Shown in pieces: positions 1 to 10,895 of a DNA stretch of 64,000 nt. A model generated the notes under the pieces. The model ran no database searches. It saw nothing but the letters and a program-made list of their open reading frames with translations, and was not told the DNA's origin. This DNA is from JBNKLG01 sp050292235 (GTDB taxonomy: Bacteria > Pseudomonadota > Gammaproteobacteria > Chromatiales > Chromatiaceae). How positions within the stretch are numbered: position 1 is the stretch's first letter; each line of letters starts with the position of its first letter. The position numbers were made by a program, and so were the translations under genes. Location: assembly GCA_050292235.1 (NCBI GenBank), contig JBNKLG010000003.1, positions 1 through 64,000 of the forward strand, given 5' to 3'.

Positions 1-269
1 TCTGTACCAATCATCGGTACAACAGAAGCGCCCATGGGCACGAAGTCTGAGTAACCTCTTACTTCAATGGCCTGAGAAGGACAAATTTTTACGCAAGAAT
101 AGCATTCCCAGCACTGATCAGGTTCCTGGTTGAAGGACTTCATGGCATGGCCGGTTTCAGAACCGTCCTTGTCCAGCTTCATCAGGTCGTGCGGGCAGAT
201 GTACATGCACGCGGTCTTGTCTTGGCCCTTGCAGCCATCGCACTTTTCAGTACGTACAAATGTTGGCAT
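1..269 (-). CDS. aprB: Adenylylsulfate (APS) reductase beta subunit, partial (C-terminus beyond window edge)
   Basis: AprB is the iron-sulfur electron-transfer subunit of cytoplasmic APS reductase. In sulfur oxidisers the AprBA enzyme runs in reverse, joining sulfite and AMP to APS. The first 89 residues are present. They begin MPTFVRTEKCDGCKG and hold two ferredoxin-type 4Fe-4S motifs, with cysteines at 10, 13, 21 and 25 and at 53, 56, 59 and 63. The MYICPHDLMKLD and QCWECYSC stretches are typical of AprB rather than of generic ferredoxins. The ATG at 267-269 is preceded on the minus strand by AGGAGA. The gene runs off the left edge; aprA would be expected just beyond it (inference). Confidence 0.95.
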   Translation of the reverse strand, partial: MPTFVRTEKCDGCKGQDKTACMYICPHDLMKLDKDGSETGHAMKSFNQEPDQCWECYSCVKICPSQAIEVRGYSDFVPMGASVVPMIGT

Positions 270-529
270 AGTCTATGTCTCCTAAAGCACTGCAGTGAAA
301 CAAACCCCTGAAGAGGTCTGAAATAGATTAAGCGGCTGACTGTGGCCGTACTGGCTGCTGCTCGAGTCGGCAGCCAACCGATTGGGGGGAAGCCCAAGCT
401 CCGCCACAGCGGAATTGAACCTTAATGAGTATTTCAGTATTTCGCCAAACAGTTTTACGTTGAGATGGTATAAAGGGTGTTTATTGGAATACTTTATGTG
501 GGGATTTCCTCCATCATGACATCAGCACC
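270..529. other. Divergent intergenic region between aprB and the thioredoxin-HEAT gene
   Basis: 260 bases without a convincing gene. The region must hold the promoter of aprB (leftward) and that of the rightward gene at 530. A TATAAA hexamer at 469-474 could be a -10 element for the rightward gene, but no good -35 accompanies it. No repeat or stable hairpin was recognised. Confidence 0.5.
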
Positions 530-1171
530 ATGCCCCTTCCTGAAGCACTGTTATTGATCAGCCCCGCCTGCCCCCACTGCCCCGCTATGGCAGAATCTTT
601 GCTTCGCCTCATCAAGAAAGGCCTTTTGGCCAGCCTGGAGATTCACAACCTGGATGAGAAGCAAAATCTGGCCAGCCAGCTTGGTGTCCGCTCGGTACCC
701 TGGTGCCGCCTGGGCACATTCGAACTGATCGGTCTCCAGCCCTACGACAAACTGCGCAAACTGGCAGAGCTGATTCCTTTAAATGGAGGAGACAGCGGCT
801 ACTTGCTACACCTTTTAGAGAACCGACAATTGGAAGAGGCCGCCGCCCGCGTCACACAGCGCCCTAACCTGCTTCCACAAATCATCCCCCTGCTCGGCGA
901 TCTGGAAACCGCCATGTCCACCCGAATCGCCATCGGGGCCCTATTAGAGGAGCTGGAAGGCACGGCAACTTTGGCCGCCGCTCAGAATCCCCTGAAACAA
1001 CTGCTGCTCTCATCAGAACCCCTGGTTCGAGCTGATGCCTGCCACTATCTGGGGCTTTGCGCCGACAGCAGCATCATTCCCTTTGTTCGCCCTTTGCTAG
1101 ACGACCCCGATACTGAGGTGAGCGAGATCGCCGCCGAAACCCTGGCCCTACTCCATGACAAAACCGAATAA
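530..1171 (+). CDS. Thioredoxin-fold protein with C-terminal HEAT-like repeats
   Basis: A 213-residue protein without a signal peptide. Residues 1-80 look like a thioredoxin/glutaredoxin fold, with a C-P-H-C redox motif near residues 14-17 and a downstream V-P-W segment in the place of the cis-proline loop. Residues about 120-210 form helical HEAT/PBS-lyase-like repeats ('SSEPLVRADACHYLGL', 'LLDDPDTEVSEIAAETLALL'). The combination suggests a cytoplasmic thiol-disulfide protein with a docking domain, but the substrate is unknown. The ATG at 530 was chosen because no in-frame upstream start exists within about 30 bases; the ribosome site is weak. Its 3' end overlaps the next gene by 17 bases, suggesting coupled translation. 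Confidence 0.75.
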   Translation: MPLPEALLLISPACPHCPAMAESLLRLIKKGLLASLEIHNLDEKQNLASQLGVRSVPWCRLGTFELIGLQPYDKLRKLAELIPLNGGDSGYLLHLLENRQLEEAAARVTQRPNLLPQIIPLLGDLETAMSTRIAIGALLEELEGTATLAAAQNPLKQLLLSSEPLVRADACHYLGLCADSSIIPFVRPLLDDPDTEVSEIAAETLALLHDKTE

Positions 1172-1547
1172 CCCCGCCCGTCTCTTCTTTTACTCTGGCG
1201 CTTTGCTGGGGGCATTGACTGTCATCGCCGGTGCCTTTGGTGCCCACGCCCTGGATAGCCTGCTGGAACCACACCTGATGAAGACTTTTGAAAAGGCCGT
1301 CGACTATCAAGGCCTGCATGCCCTGCTGCTGATTTTCATTGGCTTTATGGGGACTGAACACACCAACCTCTGGCTACATCGCGCAGGCTGGTTTGCCCTG
1401 GCGGGCATATTGCTGTTCAGTGGCAGCCTTTACCTATTGGTATGGAGTGGCGTCAAGTTGCTTGGACTCATTACGCCCTTTGGTGGCACCAGCTTTGTCC
1501 TGGCTTGGTTGTGTTTAGCCAAGAGTTGGCCTGAAATAAGATCTTAG
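1155..1547 (+). CDS. DUF423 family inner-membrane protein (YgdD-like)
   Basis: A 130-residue hydrophobic protein with four predicted membrane segments. The first is 'FFYSGALLGALTVIAGAFGAHAL', whose GAFGAHAL motif is diagnostic of the DUF423/YgdD family. The family is widespread in bacteria and its biochemical role is unknown. The start lies inside the preceding thioredoxin-HEAT gene, so the two are probably co-transcribed. It ends just before a bidirectional terminator shared with fba on the other strand. Confidence 0.88.
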   Translation: MTKPNNPARLFFYSGALLGALTVIAGAFGAHALDSLLEPHLMKTFEKAVDYQGLHALLLIFIGFMGTEHTNLWLHRAGWFALAGILLFSGSLYLLVWSGVKLLGLITPFGGTSFVLAWLCLAKSWPEIRS

Positions 1548-1563
1548 GTCCATGGGCAAGTCA

Positions 1564-1588
1564 AAAAAGGGCGCCAAAGCGCCCTTTT
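1564..1588. terminator. Bidirectional intrinsic terminator between DUF423 gene and fba
   Basis: A perfect six-base-pair stem, GGGCGC (1569-1574) and GCGCCC (1579-1584), encloses a CAAA loop. A-tract and T-tract flanks lie on both sides, so it works as an intrinsic terminator on either strand. It sits between two convergent genes. Confidence 0.92.
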
Positions 1589-1612
1589 CACAAGATCCCT
1601 AAGGAAAAGCTC

Positions 1613-2677
1613 TTATTTCACCTTGGGTTCCAGTTCACCAGCAGCATAACGACCTGCCATGGTTTCCAGCGACAGGGCGCGGATCTTGGAGGCTTGCCCC
1701 GCTGTACCAAAGGCCTCATAACGGGCCTTACAGATACCCTTCATGGCATCCTGGGCCTCTTTGAGGTATTTGCGTGGGTCGAAGTTGGCCTTGTTATCGT
1801 TCAGGTGCTTGCGGATGGAGCCGGTAGAGGCCATACGCAGGTCGGTGTCGATGTTGACCTTGCGGACACCGGACTTGATGCCTTCCACAATCTCTTCAAC
1901 CGGCACACCATAGGTCTGCCCCATATCACCACCATACTGATTGATGATGGCCAGCCATTCCTGAGGCACGGAAGAGGAGCCGTGCATAACCAGGTGTACG
2001 TCAGGGATGCGCTCGTGAATCTCTTTCACCCGGTCGATACGCAGGATCTTACCGGTGGGCTGGGTGGTGAACTTATAAGCACCGTGGCTGGTGCCGATGG
2101 CAATGGCCAGGGCATCCACGCCGGTCTTTTTAACAAAGTCCGCAGCTTCGTTGGGATCGGTCAGTAGCTGATCCATATCCAGCTTGCCTTCGGCACCGTG
2201 ACCATCTTCCTCGCCCATTTCACCGGTTTCCAGTGAACCCAGGCAACCCAGTTCACCTTCGACAGAGACGCCACAGGCATGAGCCATCTCCACCACCTTG
2301 CGGCTGACATCGACGTTGTATTCGTAGCTGGAGGGGGTCTTGCCATCGGACATCAGGGAGCCGTCCATCATCACCGAGCTGAAGCCGGACTGAATGGCGT
2401 TGACGCAAACCGCTGGGCTGGCACCATGATCCTGGTGCATACAGACCGGGATGTGGGGATAGGCATCCAGGGCGGCCAGAATCAGGTGACGCAGGAAAGG
2501 TTCGCCAGCATATTTGCGGGCACCGGCAGAACCTTGCAGAATCACGGGGCTGTCGGTCTCGGAAGCGGCCTCCATGATGGCCTTGACCTGTTCCATATTG
2601 TTCACATTGAAAGCTGGCAAGCCGTAATCATGCTCGGCAGCGTGATCGAGAAGTTGACGCAGGGAAATCAGAGCCAT
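1613..2677 (-). CDS. fba: Class II fructose-1,6-bisphosphate aldolase
   Basis: A zinc-dependent aldolase joining or cleaving dihydroxyacetone phosphate and glyceraldehyde 3-phosphate. It also makes sedoheptulose 1,7-bisphosphate in the Calvin cycle, hence the alternative name cbbA. The 354 residues match the long class II type. The H-x-D-H zinc and catalytic motif is at residues 81-84 (HQDHGAS). Further ligands lie in 'GTSHGAYK' and 'VMHGSSSVP'. AAAGGAGAT precedes the ATG. It is the last gene of a minus-strand tkt-gap-pgk-pyk-fba group and is followed by the terminator at 1564-1588. Confidence 0.96.
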   Translation of the reverse strand: MALISLRQLLDHAAEHDYGLPAFNVNNMEQVKAIMEAASETDSPVILQGSAGARKYAGEPFLRHLILAALDAYPHIPVCMHQDHGASPAVCVNAIQSGFSSVMMDGSLMSDGKTPSSYEYNVDVSRKVVEMAHACGVSVEGELGCLGSLETGEMGEEDGHGAEGKLDMDQLLTDPNEAADFVKKTGVDALAIAIGTSHGAYKFTTQPTGKILRIDRVKEIHERIPDVHLVMHGSSSVPQEWLAIINQYGGDMGQTYGVPVEEIVEGIKSGVRKVNIDTDLRMASTGSIRKHLNDNKANFDPRKYLKEAQDAMKGICKARYEAFGTAGQASKIRALSLETMAGRYAAGELEPKVK

Positions 2678-2706
2678 GTGTATCTCCTTTCGCTAGAGTT
2701 GGTAGA

Positions 2707-4155
2707 TCAATCGGTGCGGGGCAGGCGATGTTCGCCAACCCGCATGATTTTAAGAATATTGGTTTGGCCTTCGACCCCGGAGCGATCACCCTTGGTGATC
2801 ACCACCAGATCGTTCTCACGCACCGTACCTCGACGCAGCAGTTCATCAATGACCTCTTCGTTCACCGCATTGGCATCGGTGCCCGCCACATCAAAGCTGA
2901 CAGGGTAGACCCCACGGTAAAGGGTCACCTTACGCCGGGTACTCACGTGCCGGGTCAGGGCGAAAATGGGAATCCCGGAGCTGATGCGTGACATCCACTG
3001 GACAGTCGAACCAGATTCTGTCAAGGCGGCAATGGCCGAGACGCCCAGATGGTTGGCGGTATACATGGCAGCCATGGCAATGGCTTCATCCACCCGACCA
3101 AAGACCGAGTCGATGCGGTGGTTGGAGCGGCGCACCTGGGACTGCTTTTCAGCCTCAAGACAGACCCGATCCATTGCCTCAACCACTTTGCATGGGTATT
3201 TGCCGGTGGCCGTCTCTGCGGACAACATCACAGCGTCAGTGCCATCGATGACCGCATTGGCCACATCGAACACCTCTGCACGGGTGGGGATGGGGCTGGC
3301 GATCATCGACTGCATCATCTGGGTTGCCGTGATCACCACAGAGTTCATGGAACGGGCCAGTTTGATCAGGCGCTTCTGCACCGCAGGCAGTTCGGCATCG
3401 CCGATCTCCACCCCAAGATCGCCACGGGCCACCATGATGGCATCGGAGGCCTCGATGATGCCCTCGATATTGTCCAGAGCCTCGGCACGCTCGACCTTGG
3501 CCACCAGACCGCCCTCCCCCCCGGCCTCACGCAAGAGGCCACGGGCAATGTTGATATCCTCGGCATCACGTACGAAAGAGACGGCCAGATAGTCTGCCTC
3601 GATACTGGCGGCAAACTTGATGTCTTCGCGGTCTTTATCCGTCAGGGCAGGCGCGGAAAGACCACCACCCTGCTTGTTGATGCCCTTGTTATTGGAGAGC
3701 TCGCCACCAACCCGTACTTTGCAACGAATCTCCGCGCCATCAACGGCCTCCACCCAAAGCATGATGGCGCCATCATCCAGCACCAGGGTATCGCCACGAT
3801 CCACATCCTGTACCAGCTGCGGAAAGGTCAGACCGACCCGCTCTTCATCGCCCGCATCCAAGGCGCAATCGGCATCCAGAATAAAGGACTGCCCCTCGGC
3901 CAATTGAATCTTGCCCTGCTGGAAACGGCCAATACGGATCTTAGGGCCTTGCAGATCCAGCAATAGTCCCACTTGACGTCCACTGGCACGGGCACGGTCC
4001 CGTACCGTTTCAGCCCGCCGACGATGCTCATCATAAGAGCCGTGGGACAGATTGACCCGAACCACATCCACGCCAGCGCGAATGATGCCGTCCAGGACCT
4101 GGGGATCGTCGGTAGCCGGCCCCAGGGTTGCCAATATCTTGGTGCGTCTAAGCAT
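2707..4155 (-). CDS. pyk: Pyruvate kinase
   Basis: Converts phosphoenolpyruvate and ADP to pyruvate and ATP in the cytoplasm. The 482-residue length and N-terminus (MLRRTKILATLGPATDD) are normal for bacterial pyruvate kinases. The active-site signature is 'LVAKVERAEALDNIEGI' followed by 'MVARGDLGVEIG'; the C-terminal allosteric domain ends near 'LVVITKGDRSGVEGQTN'. Only a weak ribosome site precedes the ATG at 4155. A strong hairpin with a T-run separates it from pgk upstream, so its expression may be lower than that of the genes before it (inference). Confidence 0.96.
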   Translation of the reverse strand: MLRRTKILATLGPATDDPQVLDGIIRAGVDVVRVNLSHGSYDEHRRRAETVRDRARASGRQVGLLLDLQGPKIRIGRFQQGKIQLAEGQSFILDADCALDAGDEERVGLTFPQLVQDVDRGDTLVLDDGAIMLWVEAVDGAEIRCKVRVGGELSNNKGINKQGGGLSAPALTDKDREDIKFAASIEADYLAVSFVRDAEDINIARGLLREAGGEGGLVAKVERAEALDNIEGIIEASDAIMVARGDLGVEIGDAELPAVQKRLIKLARSMNSVVITATQMMQSMIASPIPTRAEVFDVANAVIDGTDAVMLSAETATGKYPCKVVEAMDRVCLEAEKQSQVRRSNHRIDSVFGRVDEAIAMAAMYTANHLGVSAIAALTESGSTVQWMSRISSGIPIFALTRHVSTRRKVTLYRGVYPVSFDVAGTDANAVNEEVIDELLRRGTVRENDLVVITKGDRSGVEGQTNILKIMRVGEHRLPRTD

Positions 4156-4170
4156 AAAGGGTCACAGTCA

Positions 4171-4193
4171 AAAGGGGACGCATAGCGTCCCCT
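4171..4193 (-). terminator. Intercistronic terminator or attenuator between pgk and pyk
   Basis: A perfect nine-base-pair inverted repeat, AGGGGACGC (4173-4181) and GCGTCCCCT (4185-4193), has a three-base loop. Read on the minus strand, the stem is followed by TTT, giving an intrinsic-terminator shape just after the pgk stop. It probably causes partial termination or stabilises the 3' end of the upstream message. Confidence 0.8.
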
Positions 4194-4206
4194 AGGGTCT
4201 CATCAA

Positions 4207-5388
4207 TTAAGCGCTGGCTGCGGCTTCCAACATGGCAACCGCTGGCAGCGTCTTGCCTTCCAGGTATTCCAAAAAGGCACCACCTGCCGTAGAGATATAG
4301 GACACCTGATCGTAGATGTCATATTTCTGGATAGCGGCGATGGTGTCGCCACCACCGGCCAGGGAGAAGGCCTCAGAGTTGGCAATAGCCATGGAGATGG
4401 TCTTGGTGCCCCCACCAAACTGGTCAAACTCGAAGACGCCCACAGGGCCGTTCCACACGACGGTACCCGCCTTGGCGATGATGTCAGCCAGCTCTTGCGC
4501 AGATTTGGGACCGATGTCGAAAATCATATCGTCGTCCGCCACGTCACCCGCATCCTTGAGTACCGCGGGTTCGTTTTCATCAAACTGCTTGCCGCAAACG
4601 ACGTCGACAGCGATCGGGATATTGGCGCCACGGGCCTTCATTTTTTCCATCAGGGCCTTGGCCGTATCTACCAGGTCCTCTTCACAGAGGGACTTACCGA
4701 TGTTGAAACCTGCCGCCTTGAGGAAGGTATTGGCAATGCCGCCGCCGACCACCAGCTGGTCCACCTTTTCCGACAGGGCTTCAAGCACCGTCAGCTTGGT
4801 GGAGACCTTGGAACCACCAACGATGGCGACCATGGGACGGGCTGGATTGGCCAGGGCCTTGGCCAGATTATCCAGCTCATCGGCCAATAGCAGGCCGGCA
4901 CAGGCCTGGGGAGCGAACTTGCCAGCACCATGGGTAGAGGCCTGAGCGCGGTGGGCAGTGCCAAAGGCATCCATGACAAAGACATCACAAAGGGAAGCGT
5001 ACTTCTTCGCCAGCTCTTCATGATCTTTTTTCTCGCCAGCGTTAAAGCGGACATTTTCAAACAACACCACTTCACCATCATCCAGGCTTGGGGCGTTATC
5101 CAGGTAGTCTTTGACCAGACGTACCGGCTTGCCCAGCTTGGCGCTCATATCATCGGCAATGGGTTGCATGGAGTTCTCTTCATCCACCGTCCCCTCTTCC
5201 GGGCGACCGCGGTGGGACATGACCTGCACCTTGGCACCAGCCTTAACGCAGTGCTCAATAGTAGGCATGGAAGCGGTGATACGGGCATCGGAGGTGACCT
5301 TTCCGTCTTTGACGGGCACATTGAGGTCGGCGCGAATGAGTACGCGCTTGCCGGACAGATCGAGATCAGTGAGCTTGGTGAACGCCAT
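4207..5388 (-). CDS. pgk: Phosphoglycerate kinase
   Basis: Interconverts 3-phosphoglycerate and 1,3-bisphosphoglycerate; in an autotroph it runs in the ATP-consuming Calvin direction. The protein is 393 residues from the ATG at 5388. This start is preferred over an in-frame TTG six bases upstream because AGGAG lies six bases before the ATG. Motifs seen: '[12 protein letters not shown]' near the N-terminus, 'VMSHRGRP', '[11 protein letters not shown]' in mid-protein and the nucleotide loop '[17 protein letters not shown]' near residue 330. It lies downstream of gap with a hairpin between them. Confidence 0.97.
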   Translation of the reverse strand: MAFTKLTDLDLSGKRVLIRADLNVPVKDGKVTSDARITASMPTIEHCVKAGAKVQVMSHRGRPEEGTVDEENSMQPIADDMSAKLGKPVRLVKDYLDNAPSLDDGEVVLFENVRFNAGEKKDHEELAKKYASLCDVFVMDAFGTAHRAQASTHGAGKFAPQACAGLLLADELDNLAKALANPARPMVAIVGGSKVSTKLTVLEALSEKVDQLVVGGGIANTFLKAAGFNIGKSLCEEDLVDTAKALMEKMKARGANIPIAVDVVCGKQFDENEPAVLKDAGDVADDDMIFDIGPKSAQELADIIAKAGTVVWNGPVGVFEFDQFGGGTKTISMAIANSEAFSLAGGGDTIAAIQKYDIYDQVSYISTAGGAFLEYLEGKTLPAVAMLEAAASA

Positions 5389-5479
5389 GATCAACTCCTA
5401 ATAAAGAGGTATGCAAAGAAAAAGGAAAGACGTTTTGCCAAACCGGCCTGACATCCATAGGCTCGCTTGGCAAAACGCC

Positions 5480-5505
5480 ATCGCCCGAGGAATTCCCCGG
5501 GCGAT
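5480..5505 (-). other. Intercistronic hairpin between gap and pgk
   Basis: ATCGCCCG (5480-5487) and CGGGCGAT (5498-5505) form a perfect eight-base-pair stem just after the gap stop on the minus strand. The following T-rich stretch is weak, so it is more likely an mRNA-stabilising or processing hairpin than a full terminator. Confidence 0.6.
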
Positions 5506-5519
5506 GACCCATCGCTGGA

Positions 5520-6536
<1,017 letters not shown>

Positions 6537-6582
6537 CTAAACTATTGAGATGATCTAGCAATGGATGGGGACGACCGCCGCA

Positions 6583-8586
6583 TCAGGCAGTGACCTCGTT
6601 GATGGCCGAAACCACGTTGTCGACTGTAAAGCCAAACTCCTCGAACAGCTGATCGGCGGGAGCGGATTCACCGAAACGGTTGATCCCAATCACCTTGCCA
6701 TTGAGCCCAACGTACTTGTACCAGCCGTCGGTCACCGCGGCTTCGACCGCAACACGGGCGGTCACGCCAGTGGGCAGTACTGATTCTTTATAGGCCGCAT
6801 CCTGGGCATCGAAGGCATCGGTGCTGGGCATCGAGACCACGCGCACCTTTTTGCCACTCTGTTCGGCGGCCTTAACGGCCAGCTCCACTTCGGAACCGGT
6901 AGCGATGACGATGGCATCCGGTGTACCATCGCAATCCTTCAGCACATAACCACCGCGGGCGATGTTGGCGATCTGCTCATCGGTGCGCGCCATCGGCGTC
7001 AGACCCTGACGGGTGAAGATGAGGCAGCTGGGGCCATCCTTGCGCTCAAGGGCAACCTTCCAGGCCATGGCGGTTTCGGTGCCATCGCAGGGACGCCAGT
7101 TGCTCATATTGGGGATCATGCGCAGAGTCGGGATCTGCTCGATGGGCTGATGAGTCGGGCCATCTTCACCCAGGCCGATGGAGTCGTGGGTGTAAACAAA
7201 GATGGGGTTAATCTTCATCAGCGCCGCCATGCGCAGAGCGTTACGGGCATATTCGGAGAACATGAGGAAGGTCGCACCATAGGGGCGGACACCGCCGTGC
7301 AGGGTCATGCCGTTCATGATGGCGGACATGCCAAACTCGCGCACCCCATAGGAGAGGTAGTTGCCGGAGAAGTCCATCGCCTTGCCGTGGCCAGGATTGA
7401 TGTACTTGGAGGCGCAGTTGAAGGTGTTGTTGGAGGGCGTCAGGTCAGCAGAGCCACCAACGATCTCAGACAGCAGGGGAGCGAAGCCATCCAGGGCGCC
7501 CTTGGAATGCTGGCGGGTGGCCTTCTTCTCAGCCTTGACAGCCACTTCTTTGACGAAGGCGCTGGCCTTAGCTTCCCAGTCGGCAGGCAGCTCACCGGCC
7601 ATGCGGCGCTCGAAGTCCGCTGCCAATTCAGGATGAGCGGCCTTGTAGGCGGCAAACTTGTCGTTCCAGGCCGACTCGGCGCTAGCGCCAGCAGCCTTGG
7701 CATCCCAACCGCTGTAGACCTCATCGGGAATCACAAAGGGATCGTGCTTCCAGCCCAGGGCCTCACGGGTGAGTTTGATCTCTTCAGCGCCCAGAGGGGC
7801 ACCGTGACAATCGTGGCTACCAGCCAGATTAGGGGAGCCGTAACCGATGGTGGTCTTGCAGCAGATCAGCGAGGGCTTGCCGGTCTCGGCCTTGGCCTGC
7901 TGAATGGCGGCATCGATGGCGGCGGCATCGTGACCATCAACGCCACGAACCACATGCCAGCCATAGGATTCGAAACGGGCCGGGGTATCGTCGGAGAACC
8001 AGCCATCGACCTCACCATCGATGGTGATGCCGTTGTCGTCCCAAAAGGCGACCAGCTTGTTCAGACCCAGGGTACCGGCAAAGGAACAGGCCTCATGGGA
8101 GATACCCTCCATCATGCAGCCATCACCGAGGAAGACATAGGTGTTGTGATCCACAATCTCGTGGCCATCGCGGTTGAACTGCTCGGCCAAAATCTTCTCG
8201 GCCAGCGCCATGCCCACGCCGTTGGTGATGCCCTGACCCAGGGGGCCAGTGGTGGTTTCGACACCAGGCGCATAACCATATTCCGGATGCCCCGGAGTCT
8301 TGGCATGGAGTTGGCGGAAGTTTTTGAGATCATCCATGCTGAGGTCATAGCCGGTCAGATGCAGCAGCGAGTAGATCAACATGGAGCCGTGACCGTTGGA
8401 GAGGATGAAGCGGTCGCGATCGGCCCACTTGGGGTTGGCCGGGTTGTGTCTCATGTGGCTGTTCCACAGCACCTCGGCGATATCCGCCATGCCCATGGGC
8501 GCGCCAGGATGGCCGGAATTGGCCTGCTGTACGGCATCCATGCTCAGGGCACGAATGGCATTGGCAAGTTCTTTGCGTGAGGACAT
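6583..8586 (-). CDS. tkt: Transketolase
   Basis: A thiamine-diphosphate enzyme that transfers two-carbon ketol units in the Calvin and pentose-phosphate pathways. The ATG at 8586 gives 667 residues, the normal length. The frame is open for 34 more codons, but these are not transketolase-like and the ATG has AGGGGGA upstream. Motifs: '[17 protein letters not shown]' near residue 25, the cofactor motif '[14 protein letters not shown]' followed by 'DDNGITIDG', and '[16 protein letters not shown]' in the pyrimidine domain. It is the first gene of the minus-strand carbon cluster. Confidence 0.97.
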   Translation of the reverse strand: MSSRKELANAIRALSMDAVQQANSGHPGAPMGMADIAEVLWNSHMRHNPANPKWADRDRFILSNGHGSMLIYSLLHLTGYDLSMDDLKNFRQLHAKTPGHPEYGYAPGVETTTGPLGQGITNGVGMALAEKILAEQFNRDGHEIVDHNTYVFLGDGCMMEGISHEACSFAGTLGLNKLVAFWDDNGITIDGEVDGWFSDDTPARFESYGWHVVRGVDGHDAAAIDAAIQQAKAETGKPSLICCKTTIGYGSPNLAGSHDCHGAPLGAEEIKLTREALGWKHDPFVIPDEVYSGWDAKAAGASAESAWNDKFAAYKAAHPELAADFERRMAGELPADWEAKASAFVKEVAVKAEKKATRQHSKGALDGFAPLLSEIVGGSADLTPSNNTFNCASKYINPGHGKAMDFSGNYLSYGVREFGMSAIMNGMTLHGGVRPYGATFLMFSEYARNALRMAALMKINPIFVYTHDSIGLGEDGPTHQPIEQIPTLRMIPNMSNWRPCDGTETAMAWKVALERKDGPSCLIFTRQGLTPMARTDEQIANIARGGYVLKDCDGTPDAIVIATGSEVELAVKAAEQSGKKVRVVSMPSTDAFDAQDAAYKESVLPTGVTARVAVEAAVTDGWYKYVGLNGKVIGINRFGESAPADQLFEEFGFTVDNVVSAINEVTA

Positions 8587-8921
8587 GTCTGTCTTCCCCC
8601 TAGTAGTTATGCTGGAAGTAGCTGAAATCGTTGCCGCATCACTCCGCTCATGGCGGATATTGCCCAGGTCTGTAGGCCGGAGCACCACACCTCTAATCCG
8701 GGTAATTCGCCCAACTCAGTTAAGGGGAGGTTATTCTCACCCATCACCCCAAGATGAGCAACAACATCCCCAAATCAGTGCCTATTTGCCTGATATGAAG
8801 GGGAAACGGCACCGAAATGGTAAGTCTGAAACGACATCAAGAACAAGTCACCTGTCCTAATACCTCTATAAGTGAAACCCTCGGGCAGGTGAAAGCCCAA
8901 TGCCGTCAAGGCCTCAGAGGG
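8587..8921. other. Leader/intergenic region upstream of tkt
   Basis: About 335 bases with no supported gene. The region contains the tkt leader and ribosome site (minus strand) and the 3' end of the redoxin transcript. A branched fold can be drawn at 8877-8922: stem ACCCTC/GAGGGT enclosing two small hairpins, GGGC/GCCC and GCC/GGC. I could not assign it to a known RNA family. No clear promoter hexamers were identified for tkt. Confidence 0.4.
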
Positions 8922-9479
8922 TCAATCCTCGCGCCATTTGATGGAGCAACCCATACTGGGAATCTGCTCCACCGGACCTTGCCCCGTACGTGCCACCTGC
9001 AACATCCCTTCGTAAAGGTCCCGCCGCACATCAGCTGGTGCTGCCTCTTTTCGACTGGCATCCAGGCGTCCCCGGTACTGTAAGGTCAGATCCGCGTTAT
9101 AACCGAAGAAATCTGGCGTGCAGACGGCACCGTAGGCCTTGGCCACAGCCTGACTCCCATCTAATAGATAGGGGAAGGGGAAATCAAAGTTTTTAGCCAC
9201 GGCCTGCATCTGCTCGAAGGAATCTTCGGGATACTCGGAGGGATCATTGGACATGATAGCGACAGAATAGATGCCCTCTTCCAGCAGAGCGCGGGTATCG
9301 CGCACGATGCGATCCCGAATGGACTGGACGTAGGGACAATGGTTGCAGATGAACATCACCAACACGCCTTTGTCTCCCCGACAATCGGCCAGCGTCCAGT
9401 TCTTGCCATCCACGCCCGGCAGATCGAAATCCAAGGCGGGCGCACCAAAATCACACACAGGGGGTTGTAAAGAGACCAT
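8922..9479 (-). CDS. Thioredoxin-family (AhpC/TSA-like redoxin) protein
   Basis: A cytoplasmic thiol protein of 185 residues with a peroxiredoxin-like fold. 'LPGVDGKNWTLADCRGDKGVLVMFICNHCPYV' is typical of a redoxin subgroup with a C-N-H-C-P-Y motif near residue 46. It probably acts as a thiol-disulfide reductase or peroxidase; the substrate is unknown. The ATG at 9479 is preferred over a TTG nine codons upstream because the shorter form starts where similarity to the family would start; AAGG lies at a slightly long distance. It stands alone, divergent from metK. Confidence 0.85.
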   Translation of the reverse strand: MVSLQPPVCDFGAPALDFDLPGVDGKNWTLADCRGDKGVLVMFICNHCPYVQSIRDRIVRDTRALLEEGIYSVAIMSNDPSEYPEDSFEQMQAVAKNFDFPFPYLLDGSQAVAKAYGAVCTPDFFGYNADLTLQYRGRLDASRKEAAPADVRRDLYEGMLQVARTGQGPVEQIPSMGCSIKWRED

Positions 9480-9585
9480 GAGTCCATACCTTAAAGTCAG
9501 AGACAAATATTGGGCAGCACTTTTTCGAGAGGCTCAACCCTATTAGAATGGTCGATTCTTTTCAACCCACCAGGAACCCAGATTC

Positions 9586-10785
9586 ATGGCCAAAGATTTT
9601 ATTTTCACCTCTGAGTCCGTTTCCGAGGGCCATCCGGATAAGATGGCAGATCAGATCTCCGACGCCGTTCTCGATGCCATTCTGGCTCAGGATCCCCATG
9701 CCCGCGTCGCCTGTGAGACCCTAGTCAAAACCGGCGTGGCCATGATCGCTGGTGAAATCACCACCACCGCCAAGATCGATTTTGAGCCACTGGTGCGTGA
9801 TGTCATCCTCGGCATTGGCTACAACAGCTCCGATGTGGGTTTCGACGGTGCTACTTGCGCCGTCCTCAATGCCCTGGGTAAGCAGTCACCCGATATCGCC
9901 ATGGGCGTTGACCGCAGTGCGCCGGAGGATCAGGGGGCCGGTGACCAGGGACTGATGTTTGGTTACGCCACCAATGAGACCGATGCCCTGATGCCCGCCC
10001 CGATCCAGTACGCCCATCGTCTGGTGGAGCGTCATACCGAGATTCGCAAAAATAACACCCTGCCCTGGTTGCGTCCCGATGCCAAAAGCCAGGTCACCTT
10101 GCGTTATGAAGCGGGTCGCCCGGTGGGCATCGAGGCCGTTGTGCTTTCCACCCAGCACAACCCTGAGATCAGTCAAAAGGATCTGCATGAGGCGGTGATG
10201 GAAACCATCCTGCTGCCGGTACTGCCCAAGGCCTGGATGGATGTCTGCCCGAAAGAGAAGATCCACATCAACCCCACCGGCCAGTTCATCATTGGCGGCC
10301 CCATGGGGGACTGCGGTTTGACCGGGCGCAAGATCATCGTCGATACCTATGGCGGCATGGCCCGCCACGGTGGTGGCGCCTTCTCTGGCAAAGATCCCTC
10401 CAAGGTCGATCGTTCCGCCGCCTATGCCGGCCGCTATGTGGCCAAAAACGTGGTGGCCGCTGGTCTGGCCGATCGCTGTGAGATTCAGGTCTCCTACGCC
10501 ATTGGCGTGGCCGAGCCGACCTCCATCAGCATCGACACCTTTGGCACCGGTAAGATTGAGGACAGTCGCATCGAGCAACTGGTGCGCCAGCACTTCGATC
10601 TGCGTCCCTATGGCTTGGTGAAGATGCTCGATCTCATCCACCCCATGTACCAGCAGACCGCCTCCAACGGCCATTTTGGCCGCACCGCCGAGAGCCTGAC
10701 CGATGCGCAAGGCAACCGCTTTACCAGCTTCTCCTGGGAGCAGACCGACAAGGCGGAGGCGCTAAAAGCCGACGCTAGCCTTTAA
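9586..10785 (+). CDS. metK: S-adenosylmethionine synthetase
   Basis: Makes S-adenosylmethionine from methionine and ATP. The 399 residues begin '[30 protein letters not shown]', with the ATP-binding GHPDK histidine near residue 16. Other motifs are the signature '[12 protein letters not shown]' and the glycine-rich loop '[19 protein letters not shown]'. The gene is the first of a methyl-cycle group. The downstream SAH riboswitch separates it from ahcY, so metK itself is probably not controlled by that switch. Confidence 0.97.
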   Translation: MAKDFIFTSESVSEGHPDKMADQISDAVLDAILAQDPHARVACETLVKTGVAMIAGEITTTAKIDFEPLVRDVILGIGYNSSDVGFDGATCAVLNALGKQSPDIAMGVDRSAPEDQGAGDQGLMFGYATNETDALMPAPIQYAHRLVERHTEIRKNNTLPWLRPDAKSQVTLRYEAGRPVGIEAVVLSTQHNPEISQKDLHEAVMETILLPVLPKAWMDVCPKEKIHINPTGQFIIGGPMGDCGLTGRKIIVDTYGGMARHGGGAFSGKDPSKVDRSAAYAGRYVAKNVVAAGLADRCEIQVSYAIGVAEPTSISIDTFGTGKIEDSRIEQLVRQHFDLRPYGLVKMLDLIHPMYQQTASNGHFGRTAESLTDAQGNRFTSFSWEQTDKAEALKADASL

Positions 10786-10796
10786 CCTACTCAGCT

Positions 10797-10870
10797 CTGG
10801 CCGAGGGGCGCTGCAGCGGATTTTCCGTCAGGCTCGGTCATTGCCTTTCACAATTTGAACGGCGCTCAAC
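10797..10870 (+). promoter_or_regulatory. S-adenosylhomocysteine (SAH) riboswitch upstream of ahcY
   Basis: Conserved pieces of the SAH (ahcY) riboswitch occur in the right order. CCGAGGGGCGCTGCAGCG begins at 10801, GTCAGGCTCGG pairs back to CCGAG, and AACGGCGCTC ends near 10868, forming a pseudoknot with the GGGGCGC loop. The element lies immediately upstream of ahcY. In known examples SAH binding turns on ahcY, so toxic SAH is removed when it accumulates. The call rests on motif recognition, not a covariance search. Confidence 0.9.
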
Positions 10871-10895
10871 ACACCTTCAAAACGGAGATAACCAA

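Noticed and set aside
7150..8580. 476-codon plus-strand open frame opposite transketolase
   Set aside because: Antisense shadow of tkt. Its translation is rich in Gly/Val/His with no family resemblance, while the minus strand gives a complete transketolase.
9481..9585. Search for a metK leader riboswitch
   Set aside because: Only a possible -10 (TATTAGAAT near 9540) was seen; no SAM-riboswitch core was recognised upstream of metK.
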